A stretch of DNA of 37,133 nucleotides from Actinomycetes bacterium (lineage in GTDB: Bacteria > Actinomycetota > Acidimicrobiia > Acidimicrobiales > JAKAOS01): contig JAKAOS010000005.1 of assembly GCA_021823165.1 (NCBI GenBank), forward strand, positions 1 through 37,133, in the 5' to 3' direction. The notes below the pieces were generated by a model, which made no database searches, was not told the origin of the DNA, and was given only the letters and a program-made list of their open reading frames with translations. Below, in pieces: positions 18,091 through 27,095 of this stretch (positions within the stretch are counted from its first letter, which is position 1; each line of letters begins with the position of its first letter). The position numbers and the translations under genes were made by a program.

Positions 18091-19076
18091 CCGAGTTCCG
18101 CCGCCAGTGCTGCGGCCAGGTCGCGGGTCTCTTCGAGGCTCTCTGGATCCCTGTGCGACCAGGGCAGGTAGACAAGGGGAACGGAGTTGGCAAGCTCATC
18201 TCTCAAATGCTCCAGGTGCACAGCACCGCGCCGGCGCAAACCGATCGCAAGACGTGCCGCAGCAAGCATCGGGTCGATTCTTCCCCCGGCATGCTGCGCC
18301 AGGGAGTCGGCGCCGCTGCCTGCGCACAGGGAGTCGAAGACGGCTTCCTCTCCCTTGCTGAACAGCTCTGGCAGAACCCGGTTGGCCACCACTGCCACCA
18401 GGTCAACGGCGGTCTCGTTGCGGATGCGGCTGACAAGGGAAATGCTCTCCTGAACGGGCATCTCCTCGGGGGTGGTGACGACCACGGCACCGGTTCTGGA
18501 AGAATCAGAGAGCACGTCCAACATCCAGCGGGTCTGCTCCCTCACCATCCCAACCTTGACCAAGTTGTTGATGGCCTCGGGGGCACCCAGCTGGCTCACC
18601 ACGTGGCCGCTGGCGGAGGCATCCACAACTATGAGGTCCCAGCCTCCTTCCTTTGCCTCCCAGCACACCTTGCCCACTGTCAATATTTCCCGCACGCCCG
18701 GTGCGGCACTGGCTACGAAATCAAAGGCTTTCGCCAGTGGGCCCAGCCTGCCGGAAAAGGGAAAGTGAAGAAAGATCCGGACGTACTCCCGCAACGCTGC
18801 CTCGGTGTCCATGGACATCCCCCACAGGCCGGGCAGCACTTCGTGAATCGCAAAGGAAAGCTGCCTCAGGGAACTGAAGTGACTCGGGATCTCGTCGGTG
18901 CCGTCCAAGTCGCAGATCAGAGTCCGCTTGCCCGCCTCGACACCCAGAAGTGCAAGTGCAGATGCCACAGTGGTCTTGCCCACCCCGCCCTTGCCCGTGA
19001 CAAAAAGCAGTTGGCGGTCGAGGACCCCCAAGGGCAAGTGCCGCTCGGCACCTGCGTCAGACGGCTCCGAATCCAA
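18087..19076 (-). CDS. ArsA/Get3-family ATPase (subunit with non-canonical switch I)
   Basis: LLFVTGKGGVGKTTVASALALLGVEAGKRTLICDLDGTDE; WDLIVVDASASGHVVSQLGAP. Confidence 0.93.
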   Translation of the reverse strand: MDSEPSDAGAERHLPLGVLDRQLLFVTGKGGVGKTTVASALALLGVEAGKRTLICDLDGTDEIPSHFSSLRQLSFAIHEVLPGLWGMSMDTEAALREYVRIFLHFPFSGRLGPLAKAFDFVASAAPGVREILTVGKVCWEAKEGGWDLIVVDASASGHVVSQLGAPEAINNLVKVGMVREQTRWMLDVLSDSSRTGAVVVTTPEEMPVQESISLVSRIRNETAVDLVAVVANRVLPELFSKGEEAVFDSLCAGSGADSLAQHAGGRIDPMLAAARLAIGLRRRGAVHLEHLRDELANSVPLVYLPWSHRDPESLEETRDLAAALAAELG

Positions 19077-19293
19077 CCCTGCGCTCTGAGGCAGCCACGC
19101 CGACTTCGACCCAGGCGATACGGGGGACGGCCACCCCCACTCTCCGGCCTCTGCGATCCGTCGCCCAGAACACGCCTTCGCCCTTGGCCATCAGCTTGTC
19201 GATCTGGCCGAGGAGGGTCTCCCGGTCGGTGTCATCGGGAAGTTCCAACTCCACCTCTCGTGCTGACTGGATGATGCCGATTCTCAGCTCCAC
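19057..19293 (-). CDS. DUF3107 family protein
   Basis: VELRIGIIQSAREVELELPDDTDRETLLGQIDKLMAKGEGVFWATDRRGRRVGVAVPRIAWVEVG resembles actinobacterial DUF3107 (Rv3208A-like). GTG start. Confidence 0.85.
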   Translation of the reverse strand: MELRIGIIQSAREVELELPDDTDRETLLGQIDKLMAKGEGVFWATDRRGRRVGVAVPRIAWVEVGVAASERRVGFGAV

Positions 19294-19376
19294 GCCGACT
19301 CCCTGATCCCTCGAACCATATGGGCCGGCAACCCTACCGGCTGGACTTGGACCCGATGTTATGCCTCCAGCCTCGC

Positions 19377-19586
19377 CTACGGGGCCGCAGCACGAGCGGG
19401 TGTGGGGCCGTGCTGGCTTGGAGGCGGGAGATGGGAGGAGGCGGAATATACGGCTGTGGCGGCAGAAAAGACCAGTAGCGCGAAAATCGATGCCGCCGAT
19501 ATGGCGCGCCGGATCCGCATCGCTGCGAACCCCGTCCACTGCCCATCGTCCGCCGGCCTCACGTCACAGGATGGTTTGGAACTCAT
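19377..19586 (-). CDS. Small (69 aa) putative single-TM protein
   Basis: ATG at 19586 overlaps the dGTPase stop as ATGA; MSSKPSCDVRPADDGQWTGFAAMRIRRAISAASIFALLVFSAATAVYSASSHLPPPSQHGPTPARAAAP, with RIRR before one hydrophobic segment. No recognised family. Confidence 0.45.
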   Translation of the reverse strand: MSSKPSCDVRPADDGQWTGFAAMRIRRAISAASIFALLVFSAATAVYSASSHLPPPSQHGPTPARAAAP

Positions 19587-20773
19587 CTTGGAGCGAGGTC
19601 GATTCCCCGCGGCAGTTGGTCTACCGGCCAATCAAGTAGCCTCACAGCCGCATCGAAGGCAAACCTGTCGGTCATCCCTGCAACATAAGCAACGGCCGCC
19701 TCGAGGTCGTCTCGGTCGGAACTTCTCTTGTCCTCTGGAAGCAGTCCGGGGTGGTAGGCATAGTGCTCTACGAGCGCCCTCAGCACAGCAACCACGGCTT
19801 TGCTCTGGGCAACGGACTCCGGGCGAAGGTAGATGCGGTGATAGTTGAACTCTCGCATCTCTCCCAGCACCGTGGCCAGGTCCTCATCCATACCTATGCA
19901 CCCGGTCTGGGAAATGCAGGACACGAGGCTGGAAACAAAAGCACGCAGCTGACCAGATCGCCGGGGCCCCACGGCCTCCCGAATCCTCAACGGAAGATCC
20001 GATTCTGTTACTATCCCGGCCTTCTGGGCATCTTCCAGGTCGTGGGCTACATACGCGCACCTGTCGGCCCAGGCAACCAGTTCCCCCTCCGGTGTCATCG
20101 GGGCGGGCCGGGACCAACTGTGGTTCCGCACCCCATCCAGCACCTCCTCGGTGAGGTTGAGTCGCACAAGGGCGACGTCGGCCCCGAAGACGGCGTGATC
20201 GAAACCCTTGGGCATATAGGGGCTGAGGGCCTCCTCGCTGGCGTGCCCGCCCGGGCCGTGGCCACAGTCGTGACCGAGGGCAATCGCCTCGGTGAGAGCG
20301 ACATTCAAACCACAGGCCCGGGCCACCGAGGTCGCCACCTGAGCCACCTCCAAGGCATGGGTCAACCGGGTCCGCTGATGGTCCGCCGGATGGACGAATA
20401 CCTGAGTTTTCCCGGCAAGCCGGCGAAAAGAGGCCGAGTGGAGGATGCGGTCGCGATCGCGCTCGAAACAGGTCCTGTGGGGATCCGGCTCTTCGGCGAG
20501 CCTCCTGCGCCCGGCGCCCCTGGCGCGAGTCGCACCCTCGGCCAAAAACAGCTCCTCGCCAGCTTCCCGCTGTTCCCTTGTACGAGGAGGGCGGCGACCA
20601 AGGCGAGCGCCGCCACCCGCATGAGCGAAACGCACCCTCCTCGAGGCACTCTCGGGACCGACATGGCCGTGCATGGTGTCCGCCCACCTCCTGGCAGTCT
20701 CCGAAACTGCTTCTTGGGCGGTGGGTCGTTCTGAGCAAGGACTTGAATCCGAAAGTGGCATGCCTGGAGCCAT
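19583..20773 (-). CDS. dgt: dGTP triphosphohydrolase-like HD protein
   Basis: FRRLAGKTQVF, RTRLTHALEVAQVATSVAR, EAIALGHDCGHGPGGHASEEAL: HD-domain dGTPase motifs. Confidence 0.92.
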   Translation of the reverse strand: MAPGMPLSDSSPCSERPTAQEAVSETARRWADTMHGHVGPESASRRVRFAHAGGGARLGRRPPRTREQREAGEELFLAEGATRARGAGRRRLAEEPDPHRTCFERDRDRILHSASFRRLAGKTQVFVHPADHQRTRLTHALEVAQVATSVARACGLNVALTEAIALGHDCGHGPGGHASEEALSPYMPKGFDHAVFGADVALVRLNLTEEVLDGVRNHSWSRPAPMTPEGELVAWADRCAYVAHDLEDAQKAGIVTESDLPLRIREAVGPRRSGQLRAFVSSLVSCISQTGCIGMDEDLATVLGEMREFNYHRIYLRPESVAQSKAVVAVLRALVEHYAYHPGLLPEDKRSSDRDDLEAAVAYVAGMTDRFAFDAAVRLLDWPVDQLPRGIDLAPR

Positions 20774-20829
20774 GGGAAAACGGTACTGGATGGCTATGAC
20801 GCCAGGTTGGGATCCGAGGGGGATGCCTG

Positions 20830-21963
20830 CTAGCGCACCTTCAGTTCTGAACGATAGACGCGGGCCGGCCCGAGCTTTGCTACGGCATCAGCCAGGGCAT
20901 CAAAGGCGGCGGCGGCCTCCCCGCCGGGATCGGACACCGTGACGGGCAATCCCACATCGCCGCCTTCCCTCAGAGCCGGCACCAGGGGCACTTGGCCGAG
21001 GAGGGGAACCTCGAGGTCCTTGGCCAGCGCCTCACCGCCGCCCTGGCCGAAAAGTTCGTAGCGCTTTCCGTCGTCGCCGGTGAACCAGGACATGTTCTCA
21101 ATCACGCCCCGCAACGGAAGTTTCAGCTTGCGGGCCGCAAAGGCACTCCGCTGCGCCACCCTCTGGGCGGCCGCCTGCGGAGTGGTCACCACATAGACCT
21201 CCGACTTCGGCAAATACTGCGACAGCGACAGCGACACATCCCCCGTCCCAGGCGGCATGTCAATCAATAGGTAGTCGGGCTCCGCCCACCAGGCGTCAAC
21301 CAGGAACTGCTCCAGGGCCTTGTGAAGCATGGGCCCACGCCAGATGACCGGAGTTGCCTCCTCGACAAAAAATCCCATCGACAGACAGGCGACGCCGTGG
21401 GCCACCGGCGGCACGATCACGTTCCCGACGATCATGGGAGACCGGGAAAGCCCCAGCATCTTGGGCACGGAAAAGCCGTAGACGTCCGCGTCCAGCAGCC
21501 CAACCCTCGCACCCCGGCGCGCCAGTGATATAGCGAGGTTCACCGTCACCGAGGACTTCCCCACGCCGCCTTTACCTGAAGAAATGCCGAGCACCCTGGT
21601 TGGGGAACCGGCCCTCATGAAGGGATTCGGCCTACCCTCTTCGTGACCCAGTGGCTGAACTGAACCCCCCTCCGCGGCGGACATCTCTCGCAGCTTCGTC
21701 GCGAGAGACTCGATCTCTTGGTCGTCCAGCACGTCGAAGGAAACGGCGGGGGCCTCCACCCCGGCGCCCTCGAGTGCTCGCTTGACCGACTCCTCCAGCT
21801 CTTTCGCCTGAGGATGGTTGGGGTCGACGAGGCCGATGGAGGCGGTCGTTTTGCCCCAACGGGAGCGAACCTCTCTCACCAGACCCAGCTCGCCCAGGGA
21901 GCGGCGCAACTCCGGCTCCTCGACCGCAGCAACGACGCTTTCAAGCTTGTTGTCAGTTCCCAT
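20830..21963 (-). CDS. Mrp/NBP35/ApbC-family Fe-S carrier P-loop ATPase
   Basis: VLGISSGKGGVGKSSVTVNLAISLARRGARVGLLDADVYG; DYLLIDMPPGTGDVSLSLSQ; N-terminal DUF59-like segment; SD aagggga. Confidence 0.95.
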   Translation of the reverse strand: MGTDNKLESVVAAVEEPELRRSLGELGLVREVRSRWGKTTASIGLVDPNHPQAKELEESVKRALEGAGVEAPAVSFDVLDDQEIESLATKLREMSAAEGGSVQPLGHEEGRPNPFMRAGSPTRVLGISSGKGGVGKSSVTVNLAISLARRGARVGLLDADVYGFSVPKMLGLSRSPMIVGNVIVPPVAHGVACLSMGFFVEEATPVIWRGPMLHKALEQFLVDAWWAEPDYLLIDMPPGTGDVSLSLSQYLPKSEVYVVTTPQAAAQRVAQRSAFAARKLKLPLRGVIENMSWFTGDDGKRYELFGQGGGEALAKDLEVPLLGQVPLVPALREGGDVGLPVTVSDPGGEAAAAFDALADAVAKLGPARVYRSELKVR

Positions 21964-22029
21964 GCCATCCCCTTGAGCGGCGCCGCCTGGCGCAACGGGC
22001 GTTTCGGCACGCCCAAAGACTGATTTTCA

Positions 22030-22045
22030 CTACCGCCATAGGTAG
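22030..22045. promoter_or_regulatory. Inverted repeat overlapping candidate -10 of the SufR-like gene
   Basis: CTACC-gccata-GGTAG with TAGAAT at 22043-22048, GTG at 22056. Confidence 0.5.
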
Positions 22046-22055
22046 AATACATCCA

Positions 22056-22820
22056 GTGAGCCAGACGCCGACTTGTTCGCATCCTCCGGGGCAGTCTTCC
22101 TGCGAGCATCCACCGGCACCCGACGTGCAAAACGACCTGGATTTCTCCGCAACCGTGGCCGCTGTGACCTCGGCCTTCGGCGATCGCACCCGGAGAGAGG
22201 TTTTCCTCTTCCTGCGTTCGCACTCAGAGGTAACAGCAGCCGAGGTGGCCACCGCTTTTGGCCTCCACCCAAATGTCGCACGGCACCATCTCGAGAAGCT
22301 GGTATCGGCGGGACACGCAGAAACCAGGCTTGCGCGGCCGGCCAACGCCGGGGCAGGTAGGCCATCCAAGCACTACCGGGCCTGCCCGATGGAGCAGTCC
22401 GAGTTGGTGCCCGCGGTGCGCAATGACCTCCTGATTAGGTTGCTGGTCCGCTCCCTGGACGAAGTCGGTGGACGGCGGGCAGAGGAGTTGGCCTGCGAGG
22501 TAGGGAGGGAATACGGCAAGCAGCTCGGGGACGCCTTCTCCCCTTCCCGCGGCCGGCGTTCTTTGTCCTGGGCCGTAGGTGCCGTCGTGGATGCCCTTAC
22601 CGCTCAGGGATTTGCGGCCAGGGTGGACTGCGAGGACGGTTCCTTGGGCGTGGTTGCCGACCACTGCCCCTTCGGGGGCGCCGCCGACGCCTATCCCCTG
22701 CTGTGCGCCGTTGAGCGGGGAATGGTCCAGGGAATGCTGGCCGCCCTGGCAGGCCACGACAATGCAGTCACGGTTTCCTCCAAGGCCAGGGGGGACTCGG
22801 TGTGTTTGACCAGGATCTAA
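22056..22820 (+). CDS. ArsR/SufR-like winged-helix regulator with C-terminal Cys cluster
   Basis: FGDRTRREVFLFLRSHSEVTAAEVATAFGLHPNVARHHLEKLVSAGHAE HTH; CEDGSLGVVADHCPFGGAADAYPLLC Cys motif. GTG start. Confidence 0.82.
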   Translation: MSQTPTCSHPPGQSSCEHPPAPDVQNDLDFSATVAAVTSAFGDRTRREVFLFLRSHSEVTAAEVATAFGLHPNVARHHLEKLVSAGHAETRLARPANAGAGRPSKHYRACPMEQSELVPAVRNDLLIRLLVRSLDEVGGRRAEELACEVGREYGKQLGDAFSPSRGRRSLSWAVGAVVDALTAQGFAARVDCEDGSLGVVADHCPFGGAADAYPLLCAVERGMVQGMLAALAGHDNAVTVSSKARGDSVCLTRI

Positions 22821-22988
22821 GCCAGGCCTACCGATAAAGGCCCTAGCCCTTGGTTCGACTCAGACACCGCAGGCAAGTCATTGACGGAAAAACGTCCTTC
22901 GCACGGCGAGGCATGGCTCGAGTGAGCATTGTGAACGACGCCTTTCCCGACCGGGGACCAAATAGCGGCAATGGCTAAATCGGCCCGT

Positions 22989-24530
22989 CTAGCAGGCATA
23001 GGGGTCGAAACTGGGCGCCTTGGAGTTGCCCACTATCGAACCCGGGTTGGAGGGGGTCGCATTGGGCGTTGCAATGGACGAGGCATTCCCCGAAGCCGCC
23101 GACGAGGAGGATCCAGCCGAGCTTGCCGTGCTCGCCCCTTTGATGCCGTTGTAGGTGGAGCCGACGACGAGGACCAAAGACGAACTACCAGAGGAAGCCT
23201 GCTGAAGGACTACTGGACCGTTGAGCTTGGCGGCTAGGGCGAGGGCCTGGGAGTGAGCCTTCGGCGCGTAGCGGATGACGGAGCGCCGGTGGGTGAAACT
23301 TGCCGCATTCCCTACGCCCGAGACTTTGATCCCCGCCTGGCTCAGAGCCTGGCTCACCGTCGCGGCAATACCGGCAGTTCCGTCGCCATTGAGCACCTGG
23401 ACCGGGTCGGAGATGCGATTCGTGGCTTTGGTGGCCGGCTTGGAACTCGAGGAACCGGCGGCGTTCATGAACTGGGAGATCACCGCTGCATCCTGGCTGG
23501 GCACCGGGAAGAGCACATCTCCATACTGGCCGTAGTTGTTCACGATCTGGGTGGGCAACGTGAAACCGGCTATGTGCCCCGAAGCCACGGACCGCAGCTG
23601 CAGTGCAAGTTGGGCCAGTCCGGTCAAGCTCAGTTTGTTGTCAACGGTCAGGTTTTTAGCGGCCGCTCCGAGAAGATTGTTGAGGGCGACGGGGTTGGTA
23701 AGGATTGTGGAGCGCACTCTTTTCACGGCGGCCTGCAAGAAGGCGTGCTGGCGATGGATGCGCCCGAAGTCTGCGGTGCCGTCGAAGTGCCAACTCCCGT
23801 TTTTGAAGTAGGAGAAGTAGCGGCTCCTGACCAGTGCCAGAGCCTGCTTTCCATTCAACAACTGGCAACCGGCCGTCGGAATGCTGAGGCCCGACATAGT
23901 GTCCCTCGACGGATAGGGGAAGTCGACCTTCACCCCACCCATGGCATTGACGACGTTGATGAGGCCGCCAAAGTTGACCTCGAGGTAGTGGCTGATGGGG
24001 ATGTGGAGGTCCTGTTGGATCGTGGCCACCAGCTGGTTCGGGCCGCCGTTCAGGGCGTTGCTGATCCTGTCTGAATGCGACGTGTTCGCTATGGGGGCGA
24101 AGTAGTCGTATGGGATCGAAAGCATTGCGGCCTTGCCCGTGGCGGGATTGATACGAACGATCACCATCGTGTCCGCCCGCCTGCCTCCCACCTGGGAGGC
24201 CGAGCCATAGCTCGCCTGCTGGCTGGAACTCAGGCCGCTGCGAGAGTCCGAACCCACGAGCAGCACATTGAAGGGCTTCCCGGACCTGACGGTTCCCTTT
24301 GCCGATGGCAGGCCCACCTTGGTGATCTGCCCATAGCGGTAGTGGGCATAGGCGAAGGCTCCACCGGCAAGCAGGGCAACGACGACCAGAGTCGACACCA
24401 GGACAACGCCAATCCTTCTCCGGCGAAAGCGAGCCCCGCTGCCTGCCTTGGCACTCGAGGGAGTGCCAGAAGAAGCCACCACGCGGCGGCTGCGATGTGC
24501 CCCGTTCTGGGGAGGCAAATGTCGGTCCAT
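22989..24530 (-). CDS. LytR-CpsA-Psr (LCP) family protein with LytR_C domain
   Basis: N-terminal TM; FNVLLVGSDSRSG, RADTMVIVRINPATGKAAMLSIPYDYF, LEVNFGGLINVVNAMGGVKVDFP; C-terminal VQVLNGDGTAGIA. Confidence 0.93.
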   Translation of the reverse strand: MDRHLPPQNGAHRSRRVVASSGTPSSAKAGSGARFRRRRIGVVLVSTLVVVALLAGGAFAYAHYRYGQITKVGLPSAKGTVRSGKPFNVLLVGSDSRSGLSSSQQASYGSASQVGGRRADTMVIVRINPATGKAAMLSIPYDYFAPIANTSHSDRISNALNGGPNQLVATIQQDLHIPISHYLEVNFGGLINVVNAMGGVKVDFPYPSRDTMSGLSIPTAGCQLLNGKQALALVRSRYFSYFKNGSWHFDGTADFGRIHRQHAFLQAAVKRVRSTILTNPVALNNLLGAAAKNLTVDNKLSLTGLAQLALQLRSVASGHIAGFTLPTQIVNNYGQYGDVLFPVPSQDAAVISQFMNAAGSSSSKPATKATNRISDPVQVLNGDGTAGIAATVSQALSQAGIKVSGVGNAASFTHRRSVIRYAPKAHSQALALAAKLNGPVVLQQASSGSSSLVLVVGSTYNGIKGASTASSAGSSSSAASGNASSIATPNATPSNPGSIVGNSKAPSFDPYAC

Positions 24531-24646
24531 TTGAAAGGAAAGCTATCAGTCAGGGGCGGGCGGATGGCGTCAGCCCCGCCCCCTGGCGGAATCGGAGGCC
24601 TCCAACCGCTTTGGCAGTCGACCTTCGAGCCGCCATACTGGTAGCC

Positions 24647-25702
24647 ATGAGCACAGATGCGGGTCCTCCCCCCGCGGAGACCTCCATGCTTGCCACGGGC
24701 AACGCTGCCGGTCCCGAAGTTGGCAGCCGTCGCTCCACCTCCAATGGCGGACGGCGCTGGGCCGTTCCCGGAGTGCACCCTCGAGTCCTTGTGCGCCTGG
24801 CCGCCGTAACGACCTTGATCATGGGTGCCTTGGTGATAACCGGCGCAGTCGTCCGCCTGACGAACTCTGGGCTTGGATGTCCGACCTGGCCAAACTGCAC
24901 CCCGGGCCACCTCGTGGCCACAGATCACCTTCATGCCTGGATCGAGTTCGGTAACCGCCTGCTAACGATCGGTTTCAGCTCGCTGTCGATCGTCGTCGCC
25001 GCCGTTTCGCTCCTGGTGCGGCCACGTAGCCCGAGGCTCGCCCTGCTGTCCTGGGGACTCGTGGGCGGCGTCTTTTTGGAGGCCGTCCTGGGCGGGATAT
25101 CGGTGTTGGTGAAGTTGGATGCGCCTTTTGTCATGGCGCACTTCATGGCCGCTCTTCTAATTATCTGGGTTGGGCTGCTCTTGGTCAGAGATGCCGCAGA
25201 GGCGGCCGGCAACGCCGTCTCCGATTCGGTGCACCCCTCCAAACTACTGCTGATGCTTGCCCGGGCTCAGTTTGCCGTGCTCTGTTTGGTAATAATTGCT
25301 GGCACCACGGTCACCGGAAGTGGTCCCCACAGCGGGAGTGCCCAGGCACGCGGAAGGCTCCCGATACCATTTCTCGCCGCGGCGCAGTTCCACGCTGACA
25401 TGGCGTGGCTGTTCGGAGGGCTAACCATAGGCGTCTTGGCCGTGCTTCGGGTGAACCGGGCCGAACCTCGCCTGGTGAAGTGGGCCGCCGCCATCACGGC
25501 TGTCGCAGCACTGCAGGGAGTCCTGGGCTACAGCACCTACTTCAGCGGTGACCCCGCCGTTCTTGCAGGTTTCCACGTAGCCGGTGCGACTGCGTTGTTC
25601 ATGACGGTCAGCTGGTTTCACCTGCTGGTGGAGGCCGGCGCCCGGGGTAAGAGGCCTGGGCACAGGACAACCGGCCAGGCAATGGCCAACTCGGCGGTCT
25701 AG
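24647..25702 (+). CDS. ctaA: Heme A synthase (COX15/CtaA family), second copy in window
   Basis: ITGAVVRLTNSGLGCPTWPNCTPGHL, HAWIEFGNRLLT, FVMAHFMAALLIIW, VTGSGPHSGS, AAQFHADMAWLF. Confidence 0.92.
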   Translation: MSTDAGPPPAETSMLATGNAAGPEVGSRRSTSNGGRRWAVPGVHPRVLVRLAAVTTLIMGALVITGAVVRLTNSGLGCPTWPNCTPGHLVATDHLHAWIEFGNRLLTIGFSSLSIVVAAVSLLVRPRSPRLALLSWGLVGGVFLEAVLGGISVLVKLDAPFVMAHFMAALLIIWVGLLLVRDAAEAAGNAVSDSVHPSKLLLMLARAQFAVLCLVIIAGTTVTGSGPHSGSAQARGRLPIPFLAAAQFHADMAWLFGGLTIGVLAVLRVNRAEPRLVKWAAAITAVAALQGVLGYSTYFSGDPAVLAGFHVAGATALFMTVSWFHLLVEAGARGKRPGHRTTGQAMANSAV

Positions 25703-25782
25703 CACAGGCCAAGCCAAGCCGCTTTACACTTTGCTCAAGGGCGTCCAAGGTAGGACAAAGGCCCGGCGACTAGGCCGGTTCC

Positions 25783-27075
25783 ATGCCCGAGACACTTTCG
25801 CCCTGCAGGCGCGCTCCTGTTCTGGTCGAGCACAGCAGCGCTGAGCATCGCTGCGGAAAGCGCCGCCTGCACTACCTGCCGGCCCTGGACGGCCTGCGAG
25901 GTGTAGCCGTGGCGGTAGTGGTAGCCACCCACCTGCAACCCCTGCCGGGACTGGTCGCCGGGCAGGTGGCGATGGACGTATTCTTCGGGCTTTCGGGATT
26001 TTTGATCACGGCCCTGTTGACCTCAGAGCTGGCCGCAAATGGGTCCGTCTCCCTCCGCCGCTTTTATCTTCGACGGGCCCGGCGGCTTTTCCCGGCTCTG
26101 TGGCTTTTCCTCGGGGTCTGGCTGGGGGTGGTTATCCTGTTTGGCTCGAACGCCTGGATGACCTCGGTGCCGGGATCGTCCCAGGGCGCCCCCCAGCGCC
26201 TACTCCCCGCTCTGGAAGGGGTCGCCGGAGCCCTGACCTACCTGACCAACTGGGCCATCGCCTATCACGCATTCACCGGCTATGTGGCCATCGGCCATCT
26301 TTGGTCACTCGCCGTGGAAGAGCAGTTCTACCTGCTGTGGGCACCGGTGGCGTTGTTGCTTTTCCGACGGCGCAGTGCCGCTGTGGTTGCGGTGATCGGC
26401 GGTGCGACCGCCTCGTTGGCTGCAGCGATCCTCCTTTTCCACAATGGCTCCGGGGGCTCCCGCATCTACTTCGGAACCGACACTCGCGCAGCGGCACTTC
26501 TCCTTGGAGCCCTGGTGGCCCTGGCATGGGATGCCGGACTGGCCGATCGGGCACTTTCGGGATTCGGCGGAACAATCCTTTTGGCCCTCTCGGCCATCGC
26601 ACTTGCATGGTCGGCGGTGGGAATGAAACACCCGGGCCCGTGGACCCCCTGGTTGGGAGGCTGGATAGCCGCCTCGATTGCCGCACCGGCCGTCGTCGGC
26701 GGCATCGTCGCGCGGCCTTCCGGCATCGTCGCCCGCCTGCTCTCCAGGCCCGTCCTCCGATATCTCGGAAGCCGCTCCTATGGCATCTACCTGTGGCATT
26801 ATCTCTGGGCCACCTGGCTGCACAGCCTGGAAATCTTCCGCTTCCCCCTGGTAGTGGGAGCTTCACTTATCTGCGCCGAAGCCTCGTGGCAACTTGTAGA
26901 GGCGCCGCTGCGCCGCTCGCGATCCAAAGCGGACTCCAAGGAGTCCTTGCCCAACCTCCCGCCCGGCTGGGCTATGAGATCGCGTGTCAAAACCGACAGC
27001 CACATCGGAGGACTCTGGAACACCGCCGGTGCGGTGAAGGGCACCGGCAGAAGCGTTGAGCCCCAAGAGAGATAG
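25783..27075 (+). CDS. Acyltransferase 3 (OafA/YrhL-like)
   Basis: LPALDGLRGVAVAVVVATHL, FFGLSGFLITALL, RRFYLRRARRLFPAL, WSLAVEEQFYLLWAP, SRSYGIYLWHYLW. Confidence 0.95.
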   Translation: MPETLSPCRRAPVLVEHSSAEHRCGKRRLHYLPALDGLRGVAVAVVVATHLQPLPGLVAGQVAMDVFFGLSGFLITALLTSELAANGSVSLRRFYLRRARRLFPALWLFLGVWLGVVILFGSNAWMTSVPGSSQGAPQRLLPALEGVAGALTYLTNWAIAYHAFTGYVAIGHLWSLAVEEQFYLLWAPVALLLFRRRSAAVVAVIGGATASLAAAILLFHNGSGGSRIYFGTDTRAAALLLGALVALAWDAGLADRALSGFGGTILLALSAIALAWSAVGMKHPGPWTPWLGGWIAASIAAPAVVGGIVARPSGIVARLLSRPVLRYLGSRSYGIYLWHYLWATWLHSLEIFRFPLVVGASLICAEASWQLVEAPLRRSRSKADSKESLPNLPPGWAMRSRVKTDSHIGGLWNTAGAVKGTGRSVEPQER

Positions 27076-27095
27076 AGGACCTGCCAAGCTGGGGG

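Noticed and set aside
18075-19274. 399-aa plus-strand ORF antisense to the Get3-like ATPase
   Set aside because: Antisense shadow ORF; the minus-strand frame carries intact P-loop motifs.
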